The notes under the pieces were generated by a model that was given only the letters and a program-made list of their open reading frames with translations, ran no database searches and had not been told where the DNA came from. From Flavimobilis rhizosphaerae (lineage in GTDB: Bacteria > Actinomycetota > Actinomycetes > Actinomycetales > Cellulomonadaceae), in the NCBI RefSeq assembly GCF_014852685.1, contig NZ_JACZDF010000006.1, forward strand, positions 124,001 to 188,000: 64,000 nt of DNA, in the 5' to 3' direction. Positions 40,078 through 49,146 of this stretch are shown here, piece by piece (within the stretch, counting starts at the first letter, position 1; every line of letters starts with the position of its first letter). The translations under genes and the position numbers were made by a program.

Positions 40078-41529
40078 ATGAGCGACCTTGACCAGAACCC
40101 CACCGCACCCCGGCGAGGGGCGTCGGCCTCGACCGTCGCGGACGCGATCGTCGTCCCGACGTTCGCCCCGGTCCCCGCGGGACGCCCGCGCCGGCGCTAC
40201 GCCGTCCTCGGCACGGGCCACCGCTCCGGCATGTACGTCGGCGCGATCACGGGCGACCACGCTGACGTCGCCGAGCTCGTCGCCTGGTGCGACACCAACC
40301 CCGGACGCATGGACTTCTACGACCGCGAGGTCGGCACCGCGCTCGGCCTCGACGGCCCGGCCGGGCTGCCGCAGTACGGCCCCGACGACCTCGAGCGCAT
40401 GATCGCCGAGCAGCGCGTCGACGTCGTCATCGTCACGACTCCCGACCGGCTCCACGCCGAGCACGTCGCCCGCGCGCAGGCCGCCGGCGCGGACGTCGTC
40501 GTCGAGAAGCCGCTCACGACGACGGCCGAGGGCTCGCGCACGATCGCGGAGTCCGTCGCGGCGACCGGCCGCGACATCGTCATGACCTTCAACTACCGCT
40601 ACGCGCCACGGAACTCCACGCTCCGCGAGATCATCGCGTCCGGCGCGATCGGCCGCCCCACGTCGGTCCACTTCGAGTGGGTGCTCGACACGGTCCACGG
40701 CGCCGACTACTTCCGCCGCTGGCACCGTGAGCGCGCGAACTCGGGCAGCCTGCTCATCCACAAGTCCTCGCACCACTTCGACCTCGTCAACTGGTGGCTC
40801 GACGACACGCCCGTGCGGGTCTACGCGTCGGCGCACCGTGACGTTTACGGGGACGGGCACGCCGAGGACCGCGGGCCGCGGCCCGCGCGCGGCTCGGAGG
40901 CCGAGGGCGACCCGTGGTCGCTTGACCTGCGCCGCGACCGGCGGCTGCGCGAGCTCTACCTCGAGTCAGAGCAGCACGACGGCTACGTCCGCGACCGTGA
41001 CGTCTTCGACGCCGGCATCGACATCGAGGACAACGTCGCGGTCGTCGTCGACTACGCGGGCGGTGCGACGATGACGTACTCGCTCAACGCCCACAGTCCG
41101 TGGGAGGGCTACACGGTGTCGATCAACGGGACGCGCGGCCGCGTCGAGCTGCGCGTCGTCGAGCGCGGCGCGATCCGCGTCGACGGTGACGGACGTGTCG
41201 TCCTCGACCCGTCGGCGACTCCGGACGCCGTGCCGGTCGCGGCTTCCCGGCCCGAGGGTGAGCAGCTGCTCCTCCAGCGCCACTGGGAGGGCGCCGAGGA
41301 GGTTGCGATCCCGCAGGGTCGCGGCGGCCACGGCGGGGGTGACGCGATCCTCCTCATGGACGTCTTCCGCCGGGACCTGCGCGTCGGGGACGACCCGCTC
41401 GGGCGGGCCGCGGGCTTCGTCGACGGCGTCCGCGCGATCGCCGTCGGCGTCGCAGCCAACCGTTCGCTCGAGACCGGGCAGGCGGTCCTCGTCGACGACC
41501 TCGACCTCGGGACCGCTCTCACGCGATGA
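40078..41529 (+). CDS. Gfo/Idh/MocA-family oxidoreductase in the uronate island
   Basis: 483 residues, ATG 40078 with GGGAAGG upstream. The NAD(P)-binding fold starts RRRYAVLGTGHRSGMYVGAI after a 37-residue unstructured lead. VVVEKPLTTT is the family motif and SGSLLIHKSSHHFDLVNWWL the catalytic-domain signature. At over 480 residues it belongs to the long branch often found near DUF6807 proteins and glycoside-degrading enzymes. The gene is divergent from the ABC operon and followed by a strong terminator before the LacI-DUF6807 gene. It may oxidise or epimerise a sugar from the polysaccharide. Confidence 0.9.
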   Translation: MSDLDQNPTAPRRGASASTVADAIVVPTFAPVPAGRPRRRYAVLGTGHRSGMYVGAITGDHADVAELVAWCDTNPGRMDFYDREVGTALGLDGPAGLPQYGPDDLERMIAEQRVDVVIVTTPDRLHAEHVARAQAAGADVVVEKPLTTTAEGSRTIAESVAATGRDIVMTFNYRYAPRNSTLREIIASGAIGRPTSVHFEWVLDTVHGADYFRRWHRERANSGSLLIHKSSHHFDLVNWWLDDTPVRVYASAHRDVYGDGHAEDRGPRPARGSEAEGDPWSLDLRRDRRLRELYLESEQHDGYVRDRDVFDAGIDIEDNVAVVVDYAGGATMTYSLNAHSPWEGYTVSINGTRGRVELRVVERGAIRVDGDGRVVLDPSATPDAVPVAASRPEGEQLLLQRHWEGAEEVAIPQGRGGHGGGDAILLMDVFRRDLRVGDDPLGRAAGFVDGVRAIAVGVAANRSLETGQAVLVDDLDLGTALTR

Positions 41530-41533
41530 CGAC

Positions 41534-41565
41534 CCCGCGGCGCGCAGGATACTGCGCGCCGCGGG
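41534..41565 (+). terminator. Terminator after the Gfo/Idh gene
   Basis: A perfect 14-bp stem (41534-41547 with 41552-41565, loop GATA) begins 4 bp after the stop. Confidence 0.85.
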
Positions 41566-41591
41566 TCCCAGACCTCACCTCTTCCGACACT

Positions 41592-41597
41592 TAGGAT
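41592..41597 (+). promoter_or_regulatory. -10 box of the LacI-DUF6807 gene
   Basis: TAGGAT lies six bases before GTG 41604, a leaderless arrangement. The AGGA within it is the only ribosome-site-like sequence. Confidence 0.5.
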
Positions 41598-41603
41598 GGC
41601 GAC

Positions 41604-43556
41604 GTGCGAACCAGCAGAGCAGCGAGCGGTGGCGCGACGATCAGCGACGTGGCTGAGGCCGCGGGCGTCTCGCGTGCGACCGTCTCCCGCGTGATGAACG
41701 GCCTGCGCGGCGAGGACGAGCTCACGCGTCGTGTCCGCGAGGTCGCGGAGCGTCTCGCGTACCGGCCGTCGGTGACCGCGAGATCGCTGTCGCTCGGGCG
41801 CACGCTCGCGGTCGGCGTCGTGGTGCCCGACCTCGCCAACCCCATGTTTCAGGCGGTGCTGCGCGCGGTGACGGACGGTGCCTACCGCGCGGGCTACGGC
41901 GTCGTCATCGCGGAGACCGCGGGTCGTGACGAGCGGGAGGTCGACGTCGTGCGCGCGACGCGGGCGCGGTGCGACGCGCTCGTGCTCGTCTCGCCGCAGA
42001 TGTCGGACGCGGCGCTCGAGGCGGCTTCGGCGGAGCTTGGTCCTCTCGTCCTCGTCAACCGGTCGCTGCCGGGCTCGCGCATCGCGTCGGTCAACGTCGA
42101 CTATGCCGAGGCCATGTACACGGTGCTCGAGCACCTCGTCGGGCTGGGGCACGACTCGATCGCCTACCTCCAAGGGCCGCCGACGAGCCCCTCGAACCGA
42201 GCGCGTCTCGAGGGGGTCGACGAAGCACAGGTGTCGTTCGGCGGCACGAGCCTCGTGACGCTCCCGTGCGGGCCGACGGTCGCCGACGGCTACGCGGCGG
42301 CCGAGGCGGTTCTCGCGACGCGTGCGACCGCGGTCGTCGCGTACAACGACCAGGTGGCGTTCGGCCTGCTCGCGCACCTCGGCGAGCTCGGTGTCTCGGT
42401 GCCCGAGGATGTTTCGGTCGTCGGCTTCGACGACATCGAGCTGGCGCGGTACTCGTCGCCGTCGCTCACGACGGTCCACGTGCCGCACGACGAGCTCGGT
42501 GCGCACGCGTGGGAGCGTCTCGGCGCGCAGTTCGCGGGCAAGGCCGCAGTCGCCGACGACCACGAGTCGGACACGCTCACGGAGATCCTGCCGACGCGCC
42601 TCGTCGTGCGGGCGTCGTCGGGCCCGGCTCCCGCGGGGAGCGCGAGCGCCGCCGCGGCGGCACGTCGCACGCCGCGGCCCGAGGGTCTCGCGTGGGTGGT
42701 CGACGGGGCCGACACGGTGCTCGCCGCAGGGGAGTCGCGGCTCGCGCGGTACCGCGAGGGGGCGTCGATGACCGACGTCCACTCGCCGCGTCCGCACCTG
42801 CACCCGGTGCGTTCGCTCTCGGGGACGCGGATCACGGCGGCATCGCCCGCCGACCGTCGTCATCATCAGGGGCTGTCGATCGCGCTGCCCGACGTCGCTG
42901 GTACGAACTTCTGGGGCGGTCGGACGTACGTCCCGGGGGAGGGCATGCGTGTCCTCGGGGACCACGGCCGTCAGGTGCGGCTGTCCACGGAGATCGTCGA
43001 GGGGCGGCCGGGCCGGCTTGTCGAACGTGTCGAGTGGCGCGGCAGTGACGGCGAGGTGCTGCTCGACGAGGAGCGGACGCTCGACGGCGAGCTGCTCGAC
43101 GGCGACGCGGGCTGGGCGCTGCGGTGGTCGAGCGAGCTCACGGCGCGTCGGGCCCTGACGATCTCGAACCCTGCCGAGGATTCGGGGTCCCTTCCGGGCT
43201 ATGGCGGGATCTTCTGGCGGTTCGCGCCCGCGGACGAGCACCGGGTCGCGTCGAGCCTCGGCACGGGCGAGGTCGTCCACGGCTCGCGCTCACCGTGGCT
43301 CGTCGTCGCCGCGCGTCACGGGGTGGCGTGGACGACGGTCGTGCTCGTGCAGGACCGTGGCCGGCCGTGGTTTGTGCGGACGACGCCGTACCTCGGGGCG
43401 GGGCCGGCGGTCGCGTCGGGTCGTCCGATCGAGCTGGGCGAGGGGCACCCCTTGGCGGTCCGGCTTGCGGCGGTCGTGCTCGACGGGCTCCACAGCCCGT
43501 CGTCGGTCGCGGAGCGGTGGTACCCGTTCGGAGCGCGGCTGCTCGCCGAGTCCTGA
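41604..43556 (+). CDS. LacI-type regulator fused to a DUF6807 (PmoA-like) domain
   Basis: 650 residues, twice the normal LacI length. Residues 11-32 are the helix-turn-helix (ATISDVAEAAGVSRATVSRV), 65-335 the sensor domain with VVAYNDQVAFGLLAHLG and SVVGFDDIELARYSSPSLTTV. After an Ala/Pro linker, residues about 350-650 match DUF6807: HLHPVRSLSGTRITAASPADRRHHQGLS and NFWGGRTY. That domain occurs as a free protein near sugar oxidoreductases; its activity is unknown. The fusion suggests the regulator senses or processes its own ligand. AACCGGTT sites before uxaA, 42 bp downstream of its stop, and at the ABC operon are its probable targets. Confidence 0.9.
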   Translation: MRTSRAASGGATISDVAEAAGVSRATVSRVMNGLRGEDELTRRVREVAERLAYRPSVTARSLSLGRTLAVGVVVPDLANPMFQAVLRAVTDGAYRAGYGVVIAETAGRDEREVDVVRATRARCDALVLVSPQMSDAALEAASAELGPLVLVNRSLPGSRIASVNVDYAEAMYTVLEHLVGLGHDSIAYLQGPPTSPSNRARLEGVDEAQVSFGGTSLVTLPCGPTVADGYAAAEAVLATRATAVVAYNDQVAFGLLAHLGELGVSVPEDVSVVGFDDIELARYSSPSLTTVHVPHDELGAHAWERLGAQFAGKAAVADDHESDTLTEILPTRLVVRASSGPAPAGSASAAAAARRTPRPEGLAWVVDGADTVLAAGESRLARYREGASMTDVHSPRPHLHPVRSLSGTRITAASPADRRHHQGLSIALPDVAGTNFWGGRTYVPGEGMRVLGDHGRQVRLSTEIVEGRPGRLVERVEWRGSDGEVLLDEERTLDGELLDGDAGWALRWSSELTARRALTISNPAEDSGSLPGYGGIFWRFAPADEHRVASSLGTGEVVHGSRSPWLVVAARHGVAWTTVVLVQDRGRPWFVRTTPYLGAGPAVASGRPIELGEGHPLAVRLAAVVLDGLHSPSSVAERWYPFGARLLAES

Positions 43557-43597
43557 CCTCGTCGTGCGGCGTTGCTCACTGCTGCCCGGCGTGGTGC

Positions 43598-43609
43598 GGA
43601 ACCGGTTTC
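43598..43609. promoter_or_regulatory. LacI-type operator 1 before uxaA
   Basis: GGAACCGGTTTC has the AACCGGTT core and lies directly upstream of the -10 box TAGTAT (43615-43620), so a bound repressor would cover the promoter spacer. Confidence 0.75.
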
Positions 43610-43614
43610 CACGC

Positions 43615-43620
43615 TAGTAT
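43615..43620 (+). promoter_or_regulatory. -10 box of the uxaA promoter
   Basis: TAGTAT is flanked by the two operators. The -35 region (around 43592) is weak, suggesting help from an activator or an extended -10. Confidence 0.45.
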
Positions 43621-43664
43621 CTAGGCGCACCCAAGCTTCTCCGCGGCTCGCTGGCGAGTCGACG

Positions 43665-43676
43665 GCAACCGGTTGC
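43665..43676. promoter_or_regulatory. LacI-type operator 2 before uxaA
   Basis: GCAACCGGTTGC is a perfect 12-bp palindrome, 27 bp before ATG 43703 and in the untranslated leader. The centres of the two operators lie 67 bp apart, which would allow a looped repressor complex. Confidence 0.75.
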
Positions 43677-43702
43677 TCCGGGTGTCGAGGAAAGGACCAC
43701 AC

Positions 43703-45328
43703 ATGACGGACCAGCGCACGGACGCCCTCCCGGGCGTCCTGCTCCTGCGGACCGGGGATGATGTCGCGGTCGCGACCCGCGCCCTCGAGCCCGGTGACGA
43801 GATCGCCCCCGACGGCACACCCGTCGTCGTGACGACCTCCGTCCCCCGCAGTCACAAGGTCGCGCTCCGCGACCTGCCCGCAGGCGCCCCCGTCCACAAG
43901 TACGGGCAGGTCATCGGCGTGACGACCGAGCCCGTGCCTGCCGGCGCCCACGTCCACTCGCACAACCTCGTCTTCGAGGAGGGCGAGCGGACGCACGAGC
44001 TCGGCGGCACCCACACCGAGCTCGAGATCCCCGCCGGCCCTCGGCCCACGTTCCGCGGCTACCGCCGCGCCGACGGCCGCGTCGGCACCCGCAACTACAT
44101 CGCGATCCTCACGAGCGTCAACTGCTCCGCCTCGACCGCGAAGATGATCGCCGCGCAGTTCCCCGACAGCGCCCTCGAGGCGTTCCCGAACGTCGACGGC
44201 GTCGTCGCGCTCACCCACCAGTCCGGCTGCGGCCTCGTCCCCGAGTCCGAGGGCGGCGCGCTCCTCCTGCGCACGCTCCGCGGGTACGCCGCCCACCCCA
44301 ACATCTCCGCGATCCTCGTCCTCGGGCTCGGCTGCGAGATGATCCTCACTTCCCAGCTGAGCACGCGCTCCGGCGCGGGCGCGGGCCCCGAGATCCTCCT
44401 CGGCATGCCGACGATCGGGGCACCACGGCCCGGCAACGAGCTCCTTGCCGACATCCCCGCGGACACGCTCGTCGAGACCATGACGATCCAGGAGACCGGC
44501 GGTGTCCGCGCGAGCGTCCGCGCGGGCGTCGAGGCGATCCGACGCATGCTCCCCGAGGTCGACAAGCGCCGCCGCGAGGACGTCGACGTCTCCGAGCTCG
44601 TGCTCGCCCTCAACTGCGGCGGGTCCGACGGCTACTCGGGGATCACCGCGAACCCCGCGCTCGGATGGGTGTCCGACCGGCTCGTCGCGTACGGTGCGAC
44701 CTCCGCGCTCGCCGAGACCCCCGAGGTCTTCGGTGCCGAGCACCTCCTCACCCGGCGCGCGCGCACGCCCGAGGTCGCGCAGAAGCTCCTCGACCAGATC
44801 GAGTGGTGGAAGGGCTACGCCGCCGCCGGAGGCGGGTCCCTCGACAACAACCCGTCGCCCGGCAACAAGGCCGGCGGGCTCACGACGATCCTCGAGAAGT
44901 CGCTCGGCGCCGTCGCCAAGGGCGGGCAGGCCGACCTCTCCGAGGTCTACGACTACGCCGAGCCGATGGCGCCCCACGCAGGCTTCGTCTTCATGGACAC
45001 GCCCGGCTACGACCCCGTGTCCGTCACGGGCCTCGTCGCGGGCGGCGCGAACGTCGTCGTCTTCACGACGGGGCGTGGCTCCGTCTTCGGCTGCCGCCCC
45101 GCGCCGTCGATCAAGGTCGCGACGAACACCGAGATGTACGAGCGCATGAGCGAGGACATGGACGTCAACGCGGGTCGGATCGTCGACGGCACCGCGACGC
45201 TCGAGGAGGTCGGGCAGGAGCTCTTCGACCTCGTGCTCGCCGTCGCGTCCGGCGAGCAGACCGTGAGCGAGGAGCTCGGCATCGGCGTCGAGGAGTTCGT
45301 GCCCTGGCACATGGGCACCGTCACCTGA
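43703..45328 (+). CDS. uxaA: Altronate dehydratase, full length with SAF domain
   Basis: 541 residues, ATG 43703 preceded by GAAAGGA. The N-terminal SAF-like domain (about 15-90) continues into the UxaA C-terminal part: FRGYRRADGRVGTRNYIAILTSVNCSAS, NCGGSDGYSGITANPALG, and SLDNNPSPGNKAGGLTTILEKSLG. These conserved Cys/His residues bind the metal. It dehydrates altronate to 2-keto-3-deoxygluconate, following UxaC and UxaB of the leftward operon. KdgK and KdgA, needed for the next steps, are not in the window. Two LacI-type operators control it and a strong hairpin ends its transcript. Confidence 0.95.
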   Translation: MTDQRTDALPGVLLLRTGDDVAVATRALEPGDEIAPDGTPVVVTTSVPRSHKVALRDLPAGAPVHKYGQVIGVTTEPVPAGAHVHSHNLVFEEGERTHELGGTHTELEIPAGPRPTFRGYRRADGRVGTRNYIAILTSVNCSASTAKMIAAQFPDSALEAFPNVDGVVALTHQSGCGLVPESEGGALLLRTLRGYAAHPNISAILVLGLGCEMILTSQLSTRSGAGAGPEILLGMPTIGAPRPGNELLADIPADTLVETMTIQETGGVRASVRAGVEAIRRMLPEVDKRRREDVDVSELVLALNCGGSDGYSGITANPALGWVSDRLVAYGATSALAETPEVFGAEHLLTRRARTPEVAQKLLDQIEWWKGYAAAGGGSLDNNPSPGNKAGGLTTILEKSLGAVAKGGQADLSEVYDYAEPMAPHAGFVFMDTPGYDPVSVTGLVAGGANVVVFTTGRGSVFGCRPAPSIKVATNTEMYERMSEDMDVNAGRIVDGTATLEEVGQELFDLVLAVASGEQTVSEELGIGVEEFVPWHMGTVT

Positions 45329-45380
45329 CGTTCGCGATGCGGACTCGCGTCGTCCGCATCGCGAGCGCGTCGACGCAGCA

Positions 45381-45418
45381 CGGCGAAGGCCCCGGTCCCC
45401 GGACCGGGGCCTTCGCCG
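45381..45418 (+). terminator. Terminator after uxaA
   Basis: A perfect 18-bp stem (45381-45398 with 45401-45418) with a two-base central CC, in the 288-bp gap before the amylase gene. Confidence 0.85.
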
Positions 45419-45508
45419 TCGTTCGCGATGGATTGGCGCTGATCTGCGCAAACATCCCATGTTGCGCTCTTTACCAGTAGCGGACACCTGTGAGATCCAC
45501 TACGTTCC

Positions 45509-45546
45509 GTTGCAGACTTTTGCAGCAAGCCTCCAGAAACTTGCGG
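45509..45546 (+). promoter_or_regulatory. Repeated TTGCAG motifs before the amylase gene
   Basis: GTTGCAG (45509-45515), TTTGCAG (45519-45525), the inverted CTTGCTG (45529-45523) and CTTGCGG (45540-45546) crowd together. CTTGCAG-type repeats are targets of the MalR repressor at streptomycete amylase genes, so a maltose-type control is proposed. Confidence 0.4.
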
Positions 45547-45616
45547 CGAGTCCCGCCGGCGACGACGCCGGACGGTCCGTGGCCGCGACGTCGCGGCCCG
45601 TCGAGAAGAGAGAAAG

Positions 45617-48600
45617 ATGCGACGAAGCAGATTCGCGAGACCACGTCTCCTCGCCTCGGTGGTGGCAGTGAGCCTCGCTGTGCCCCTCCTCGGGGCGAGC
45701 CTCGTCTCGGCGGTCCCCGCCGCGACGACGACCGTCTACTACCCAGCCAAGGCCGCCTGGTCGCAGACGTACATCCACTACGGCGTCGACGGCCAGGGGT
45801 GGACTGCGCTCCCCGGCGTCGTGATGGCCGACGCGTGCACCGGCTGGAAGTCCCAGCAGATCGACCTCGGCTCGGCCGCGGGTGCCCAGGTGACCTTCAC
45901 CAACGGTGCGGGCGCGTGGGACAACAACGGCGGCAGGAACTACCGCACGGAAGGGGGCACGGTCGTCTGGAAGGACGGCGCGCTCACCCCGGGCGCGAAC
46001 CCCTGCGACACCGGCAACGAGCCCACGTCGTCGGCCACCATCTACTACAAGACCGCCTGGACCACGCCGAAGATCCACTACCGCGTCGGCACGGGCGCAT
46101 GGACGAACGCCCCCGGCATCGCGATGACGCTCGCGTGCGACGGCTGGTACAAGCACCAGATCCCGCTCGGCACCGCCTCCGGCGGCATGCTCGTCCTCAA
46201 CGACGGCTCCGGGCGCTGGGACAACAACGGCGGCAAGGACTACGCGTACTCCGGTGGCGTCCAGATCATCAAGGACGGCGCGATCGCGGCCGGGACCAAC
46301 CCCTGCGGTCCCGAGCCCACCGACGAGCCCACCGACGAGCCCACCGACGAGCCCACCGACCCCGAGACGACCCCGCCCCCCGCGGCGAGCGCGAAGATCT
46401 TCTACAGCTCGACGTGGTCGGCGCCGAAGATCCACTACCGCGTCGCCACGGGCGCCTGGACCGCCGTCCCCGGCGTCGACATGACGCCCGCGTGCCCCGG
46501 CTGGTTCGTCAAGGACATCGCCCTCGGCACCGCGACCGGCGGCACCGCCGTGTTCAACGACGGCTCCGGCCGCTGGGACAACAACGGCGGCAAGGACTAC
46601 ACGTACGGCGCCGGCGTGAACCTCGTGCGCGACGGCCGCATCGCCGCCGGCACCGACCCGTGCGAGGACGTCCCGCCGCCCGTCGAGGACACGACCGCAC
46701 CCTCGGTCCCCGCAGGTGTCGTCGCGACCGCCGACGGCACGCGCACGACCGTCTCGTGGCGTGCGTCGACCGACGACGTCGAGGTCGCGGGCTACCGCGT
46801 CGTGCGCACCGGCGGCGCCGGCACTGTGACGCGCGACGTCTCCGCCCTCACGGCGACGGACACGGGGCTCCTCCCTGAGACCCGGTACAGCTACACCGTC
46901 GCGGCGTTCGACGCGGCGGGCAACGTCTCCGCCGCGAGCGCTGCCGTCGCCGTCACCACGGGCAGGACGCCCGACAAGCCCCGCGGCGGCACGCCGCTCG
47001 GCGGCGACCCGCGCGAGGACTCGATCTACTTCGTCATGACCGCACGGTTCAACGACGGCGACGTGACGAACAACCGTGGAGGCTCCCAGCACGTGAGCTC
47101 CGGCAACGCCGCGAACGACGACCCCATGTTCCGGGGCGACTTCAAGGGCCTCGTCGACAAGCTCGACTACATCAAGGGCCTCGGCTTCTCCGCGATCTGG
47201 ATCACCCCGGTCGTCCTCAACCGCTCCGACTACGACTTCCACGGCTACCACGGCTGGGACTTCTACCGGGTCGACCCGCGCCTCGAGTCCCAGGGTGCGA
47301 GCTACCAGGAGCTCATCGACGCCGCCCACGCCAAGGGCATCAAGATCTACCAGGACGTCGTCTACAACCACTCCTCGCGCTGGGGAGCCAAGGGCCTGTT
47401 CACGCCCACCGTGTGGGGCGACTCGAGCGGGGAATGGAGCTGGTTCTACTCGAAGAAGGAGGCCGGCCGCGAGTACGACCCCATGGTCGAGAACCAGGGC
47501 GACGACCCGACGCTCACGGCTGCGCAGAACCTCCTCGCGAAGGGCCGCTCCTACAACGGCGACCTGTGGTCCTCGACCGCACCGCTCGGCACGACGTGCA
47601 AGGGCTTCGGTCAGCCGACCGGCAAGTTCTCCAAGGAGGGCTTCGCGCTCCGTGAGTGCCAGTGGCCCTCGCCGACCGCCGGCATGTTCCCCGCGAAGAA
47701 CTTCCACCAGTGCTGGATCGGCAACTGGGAGGGGAAGGACGCGCAGGACTGCTGGATCCACGAGGACCTCGCGGACTTCAACACGGAGGACGCCGAGACC
47801 CGCCAGTACCTCATCGACGCCTACAACGGGTACATCGACATGGGTGTCGACGGCTTCCGCATCGACACCGCGGTCCACATCCCGCGCGTCATGTGGAACC
47901 GCTACTTCCTCCCGGCGATCCAGGAACACGCCACCTCGGTCCACGGGGAGAAGGGCAAGGACTTCTACGTCTTCGGCGAGGTCGCCCAGTTCGTCCACGA
48001 CAAGTGGAACCGCGGCTCGGTCAACCACTCCGCGCCGTTCTACACGTGGAAGGAGCGCAAGGAGTACGCGCTCGACGACGTCGTCGCGGCCGCCGAGCAG
48101 TTCGCGTGGGAGAACCTCCAGGGTCCGGCCGGCCAGCCCACGTCGACCAACGCGGTCCTCGCGGGCGCCGACGGCAACACGTACCACACGCCGGACCACT
48201 CGAAGTTCTCGGGCATGAACGTCATCGACATGCGCATGCACATGAACTTCGGCGACGCAGGCTCGGCGTTCTGGAACGGCATGGACTCCGACGACGCCTA
48301 CAACGACGCGACGTACAACACGGTCTACGTCGACTCGCACGACTACGGGCCCAACAAGTCGAACGTCCGTTATGACGGGGGGACCGACGCATGGGCGGAG
48401 AACATGTCGCTCATGTGGACGTTCCGCGGGATCCCGACGCTCTACTACGGCTCGGAGATCGAGTTCCAGGCGGGCAAGCAGATCGACTGCGGCCCGAGCT
48501 GCGCGCTCGCCACGACCGGTCGCGCGTACTTCGGTGACCACCTCGCGGGCTCGGTCGTCGCCTCGGACTTCGGCGTCGTCTCGTCGTCGTCCGGAGCGGT

Positions 48601-48970
48601 CGCACAGACGCTCGAGAAGCCGCTCGTCAAGCACGTCCAGCGGCTCAACCGCATCCGGCGTGCGGTCCCCGCGCTCCAGAAGGGGCAGTACTCGACGAAG
48701 AACGTCGACGGCGGCATCGCGTACAAGCGCCGCTACACGGCCGCGGGGGTCGACAGCTTCGTGCTCGTCGCCGTCTCGGAGTCCGCGACGTTCCGGTCCG
48801 TGCCCAACGGCACGTACGTCGACGCCGTGACGGGCGACCGCAAGGTCGTGACGAACGGGACGCTCACCGCGAGCGTCTCGGGCAAGGGCAACATGCGCGC
48901 CTACGTCCTCGACACGGCGACCACGCCCGCCCCGGGCAAGGTCGGCGAGGCGGGGCCGTACCTCAAGTAG
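45617..48970 (+). CDS. Secreted alpha-amylase with three CBM25-like modules
   Basis: 1117 residues, ATG 45617 with AGAAGAGAGAAAG before it. A twin-basic signal peptide (RRSRFARPRLLASVVAVSLAVPLL) leads to three near-identical starch-binding modules (about 36-130, 137-230, 255-350), each with TVYY/TIYY/KIFY starts and WDNNGG-x-x-Y ends. A PTDE-repeat linker separates modules 2 and 3. A fibronectin III domain (about 360-450) precedes the GH13 barrel, with GVDGFRIDT (nucleophile Asp750), FGEVAQF (acid Glu788) and VDSHDYG (Asp909). It degrades starch outside the cell. The transcript ends in an 18-bp hairpin. It is likely controlled by a maltose-type repressor. Confidence 0.95.
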   Translation: MRRSRFARPRLLASVVAVSLAVPLLGASLVSAVPAATTTVYYPAKAAWSQTYIHYGVDGQGWTALPGVVMADACTGWKSQQIDLGSAAGAQVTFTNGAGAWDNNGGRNYRTEGGTVVWKDGALTPGANPCDTGNEPTSSATIYYKTAWTTPKIHYRVGTGAWTNAPGIAMTLACDGWYKHQIPLGTASGGMLVLNDGSGRWDNNGGKDYAYSGGVQIIKDGAIAAGTNPCGPEPTDEPTDEPTDEPTDPETTPPPAASAKIFYSSTWSAPKIHYRVATGAWTAVPGVDMTPACPGWFVKDIALGTATGGTAVFNDGSGRWDNNGGKDYTYGAGVNLVRDGRIAAGTDPCEDVPPPVEDTTAPSVPAGVVATADGTRTTVSWRASTDDVEVAGYRVVRTGGAGTVTRDVSALTATDTGLLPETRYSYTVAAFDAAGNVSAASAAVAVTTGRTPDKPRGGTPLGGDPREDSIYFVMTARFNDGDVTNNRGGSQHVSSGNAANDDPMFRGDFKGLVDKLDYIKGLGFSAIWITPVVLNRSDYDFHGYHGWDFYRVDPRLESQGASYQELIDAAHAKGIKIYQDVVYNHSSRWGAKGLFTPTVWGDSSGEWSWFYSKKEAGREYDPMVENQGDDPTLTAAQNLLAKGRSYNGDLWSSTAPLGTTCKGFGQPTGKFSKEGFALRECQWPSPTAGMFPAKNFHQCWIGNWEGKDAQDCWIHEDLADFNTEDAETRQYLIDAYNGYIDMGVDGFRIDTAVHIPRVMWNRYFLPAIQEHATSVHGEKGKDFYVFGEVAQFVHDKWNRGSVNHSAPFYTWKERKEYALDDVVAAAEQFAWENLQGPAGQPTSTNAVLAGADGNTYHTPDHSKFSGMNVIDMRMHMNFGDAGSAFWNGMDSDDAYNDATYNTVYVDSHDYGPNKSNVRYDGGTDAWAENMSLMWTFRGIPTLYYGSEIEFQAGKQIDCGPSCALATTGRAYFGDHLAGSVVASDFGVVSSSSGAVAQTLEKPLVKHVQRLNRIRRAVPALQKGQYSTKNVDGGIAYKRRYTAAGVDSFVLVAVSESATFRSVPNGTYVDAVTGDRKVVTNGTLTASVSGKGNMRAYVLDTATTPAPGKVGEAGPYLK

Positions 48971-48992
48971 GGTCCGGCACGTCAGCGTGAGA

Positions 48993-49032
48993 GGACGCCG
49001 TCGTCCGCGGTCAGCCGCGGACGACGGCGTCC
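48993..49032 (+). terminator. Terminator after the amylase gene
   Basis: A perfect 18-bp stem (48993-49010 with 49015-49032, loop TCAG), 22 bp after the stop. Confidence 0.88.
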
Positions 49033-49146
49033 CCGCCTCGGCTTCCAGGTGCGTCATGGGACGTACTAGTGTGAGGCACTCAATGCTCGCGCGTCTGCAT
49101 CCGCGCGCCGAGCGCCGTCGACTCGGATGCGTCAGCAGGGGACAAC

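Noticed and set aside
46313-46362. Short repeats resembling a CRISPR or minisatellite inside the amylase gene
   Set aside because: They encode a PTDE-repeat linker in frame between two starch-binding modules; there are no spacers.
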